DNA of 15,798 bases. Origin: Flavobacteriales bacterium UBA5422. Lineage in GTDB: Bacteria > Bacteroidota > Bacteroidia > Flavobacteriales_D > Crocinitomicaceae. The translations under genes and the position numbers were made by a program. The notes below the pieces were generated by a model that worked only from the letters and a program-made list of their open reading frames with translations, was not told the origin of the DNA and did not search any database. Of this stretch, positions 15,276 to 15,798 are shown in pieces. Every line of letters starts with the position of its first letter. Positions within the stretch are counted from its first letter, which is position 1. The stretch is taken from assembly GCA_002409405.1 (NCBI GenBank), contig DHNG01000006.1:160937-176734 (forward strand). The letters run 5' to 3'.

Positions 15276-15305
15276 TTGTTGATATGAATCTAATTACTAC
15301 TTTTG
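15276..15305 (+). promoter_or_regulatory. Promoter of tRNA-Ser
   Basis: TTG (15276-15278), a 19-base spacer and TACTTTTG (15298-15305) fully match the Bacteroidota sigma promoter form. The start site would be about 15311, leaving roughly 16 bases before the tRNA; this leader contains the small hairpin GTTC-TTT-GAAC (15312-15322). Confidence 0.7.
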
Positions 15306-15326
15306 CCGTCCGTTCTTTGAACACCG

Positions 15327-15413
15327 GGTGGGATGGGTGAGAGGCTGAAACCACCAGTTTGCTAAACTGACGTACGGGTAACTGTACCGCGGGTTCGAAT
15401 CCCGCTCCCACCG
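15327..15413 (+). tRNA. tRNA-Ser (anticodon GCT)
   Basis: Class II tRNA of 87 bases that reads AGC/AGU. The acceptor stem is GGTGGGA (15327-15333) with TCCCACC (15406-15412) and discriminator G15413. The D stem is GGT/ACC. The anticodon stem-loop is CCAGT-TTGCTAA-ACTGA with GCT at 15361-15363 (outermost pair C-A is a mismatch). A long variable arm with GTAC/GTAC ends (15372-15387) is typical of serine tRNAs. The T arm is GCGGG-TTCGAAT-CCCGC. The 3' CCA is not encoded. The final part of the gene is repeated 110 bases downstream. Confidence 0.95.
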
Positions 15414-15419
15414 CAATAA
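15398..15419 (+). repeat. Direct repeat copy 1: 3' end of tRNA-Ser
   Basis: First copy of a 22-base exact direct repeat. It starts in the T loop (AAT), covers the 3' strands of the T and acceptor stems and the discriminator base, and continues six bases (CAATAA) past the tRNA. Confidence 0.9.
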
Positions 15420-15507
15420 TAATTGAGGGGAATAAAAACACCGGGATGAGAACCGAAGGGTTCGTGCCGCAGCGAAGCGGAGACCATTGGAGACAACTGT
15501 CGACAAT
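15420..15507. mobile_element. 88-base insert-like segment between the tRNA 3' end repeats
   Basis: The segment between the two repeat copies has a series of small inverted repeats: GAACC-GAAG-GGTTC (15450-15463), CCGC-AGCGAA-GCGG (15467-15480) and the palindrome TGTCGACA (15498-15505). Its GC-rich middle differs from the AT-rich flanks. A plus-strand reading frame from 15422 runs without stop through the second repeat copy, but it has no recognised domain. It could be a miniature element, a scar left by a larger tRNA-targeting element, or an RNA with stable hairpins co-transcribed with the tRNA. Calling it mobile is an inference from the flanking repeat. Confidence 0.4.
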
Positions 15508-15529
15508 AATCCCGCTCCCACCGCAATAA
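15508..15529 (+). repeat. Direct repeat copy 2: displaced tRNA-Ser 3' end
   Basis: Exact second copy of the 22 bases at 15398-15419, offset by 110. The bases on either side differ between copies, so the repeat limits are sharp. Only the 3' part of the tRNA is present here, so this copy cannot make a tRNA. Confidence 0.9.
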
Positions 15530-15629
15530 CAGATTGTAGGAGGAATCCGGTAACAATTGATTTTTCTTCAGTATAAATTACTGATTGTTAACACAAAGAA
15601 AAAAAGTTGACAGAAAAGTAAAATAAAAG
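15530..15629. other. AT-rich spacer, no gene seen
   Basis: No coding frame or RNA gene is supported between the second repeat copy and the tRNA-Pro promoter. It contains a weak hairpin CAGTA-TAAAT-TACTG (15569-15583) flanked by an imperfect outer inverted pair (GTAACAAT before, ATTGTTAAC after). It lacks the GC-rich stem and T run expected of a normal terminator. Confidence 0.4.
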
Positions 15630-15660
15630 TTGCAAAATAGTTTCATTTAACTTACTTTTG
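15630..15660 (+). promoter_or_regulatory. Promoter of tRNA-Pro
   Basis: TTG (15630-15632), a 20-base spacer and TACTTTTG (15653-15660) match the Bacteroidota promoter form, with the same -7 sequence as the tRNA-Ser promoter. The leader to the tRNA is about 70 bases and contains the inverted pair TGAGAA-AACG-TTCTCA (15671-15686). Confidence 0.7.
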
Positions 15661-15734
15661 CACTCGCTTTTGAGAAAACGTTCTCATTAAAAGTTGAAAT
15701 AAAAGAGATTCATTGGAAGACAATTCCAAGGTAT

Positions 15735-15798
15735 CGGGGTGTAGCGTAGCTCGGTTATCGCGCCTGGTTTGGGACCAGGAGGTCGCAGGTTCGAATCC
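15735..15798 (+). tRNA. tRNA-Pro (anticodon TGG), cut by the window end
   Basis: The acceptor 5' strand is CGGGGTG (15735-15741). A D arm follows, then the anticodon stem-loop CCTGG-TTTGGGA-CCAGG with TGG at 15770-15772, and the start of the T arm (GCAGG-TTCGAAT-CC). The window ends inside the T stem, so the acceptor 3' strand is missing. More tRNA genes may follow in the same transcript. Confidence 0.93.

Noticed and set aside
15398..15529. CRISPR array
   Set aside because: Only two repeat copies, one of them part of a tRNA, with an 88-base spacer and no cas genes.
15253..15556. Minus-strand open frames of 62-74 codons across the tRNA-Ser and repeat region
   Set aside because: They read the tRNA and its repeat backwards (giving RWERDSNPRY-like peptides often mis-annotated as proteins). 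The tRNA structure explains the sequence.

Overview
The window reads as a chromosomal segment of a Bacteroidota bacterium, most likely a member of the Flavobacteriales. Supporting signs are a homogentisate/4-hydroxyphenylpyruvate dioxygenase pair, a coaX-outer membrane protein-lptC cluster, several lipoproteins with short N-terminal lipoboxes, a general lack of strong Shine-Dalgarno sequences, and promoter elements of the Bacteroidota type (TTG, about 19-20 bases, then TAnnTTTG). Genus is not assigned. Nearly all of the window is coding and looks like ordinary chromosome, except for the tRNA region at the right end.

Layout. At the left edge (12-48) is a terminator for a gene outside the window. 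It is followed by a serine hydrolase of the beta-lactamase/S12 type and crcB (fluoride channel). After a 204-base gap with a strong palindrome over a promoter comes a tight three-gene operon (1791-3660): a SAM methyltransferase, the di-iron Fe-S repair protein RIC (ScdA/YtfE family) and a DUF488 protein. This looks like a nitrosative/oxidative stress unit. Convergent to it are a class III CoA-transferase and a small haem c lipoprotein. Next comes the tyrosine breakdown pair hmgA-hppD (5409-7760), which ends in a bidirectional terminator shared with a convergent exported thioredoxin. Then menE (menaquinone synthesis) overlaps a membrane-anchored DnaJ-domain protein. That protein ends base-to-base against a convergent Pif1/RecD-like helicase with a C-terminal HTH.

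The minus-strand cluster coaX-OMP-lptC (15229 down to 12602) links CoA synthesis and LPS export genes, with the helicase downstream. The right end holds tRNA-Ser(GCT) and the start of tRNA-Pro(TGG), each with a near-consensus promoter sharing the same TACTTTTG element.

The most unusual structure is just after tRNA-Ser. A 22-base exact copy of the tRNA 3' end lies 110 bases downstream, and the 88 bases between the copies are rich in small inverted repeats. This resembles an attachment-site duplication or the remnant of a small tRNA-targeting element. The second item worth attention is the 13-bp-arm palindrome placed over the promoter of the methyltransferase-ric-DUF488 operon.
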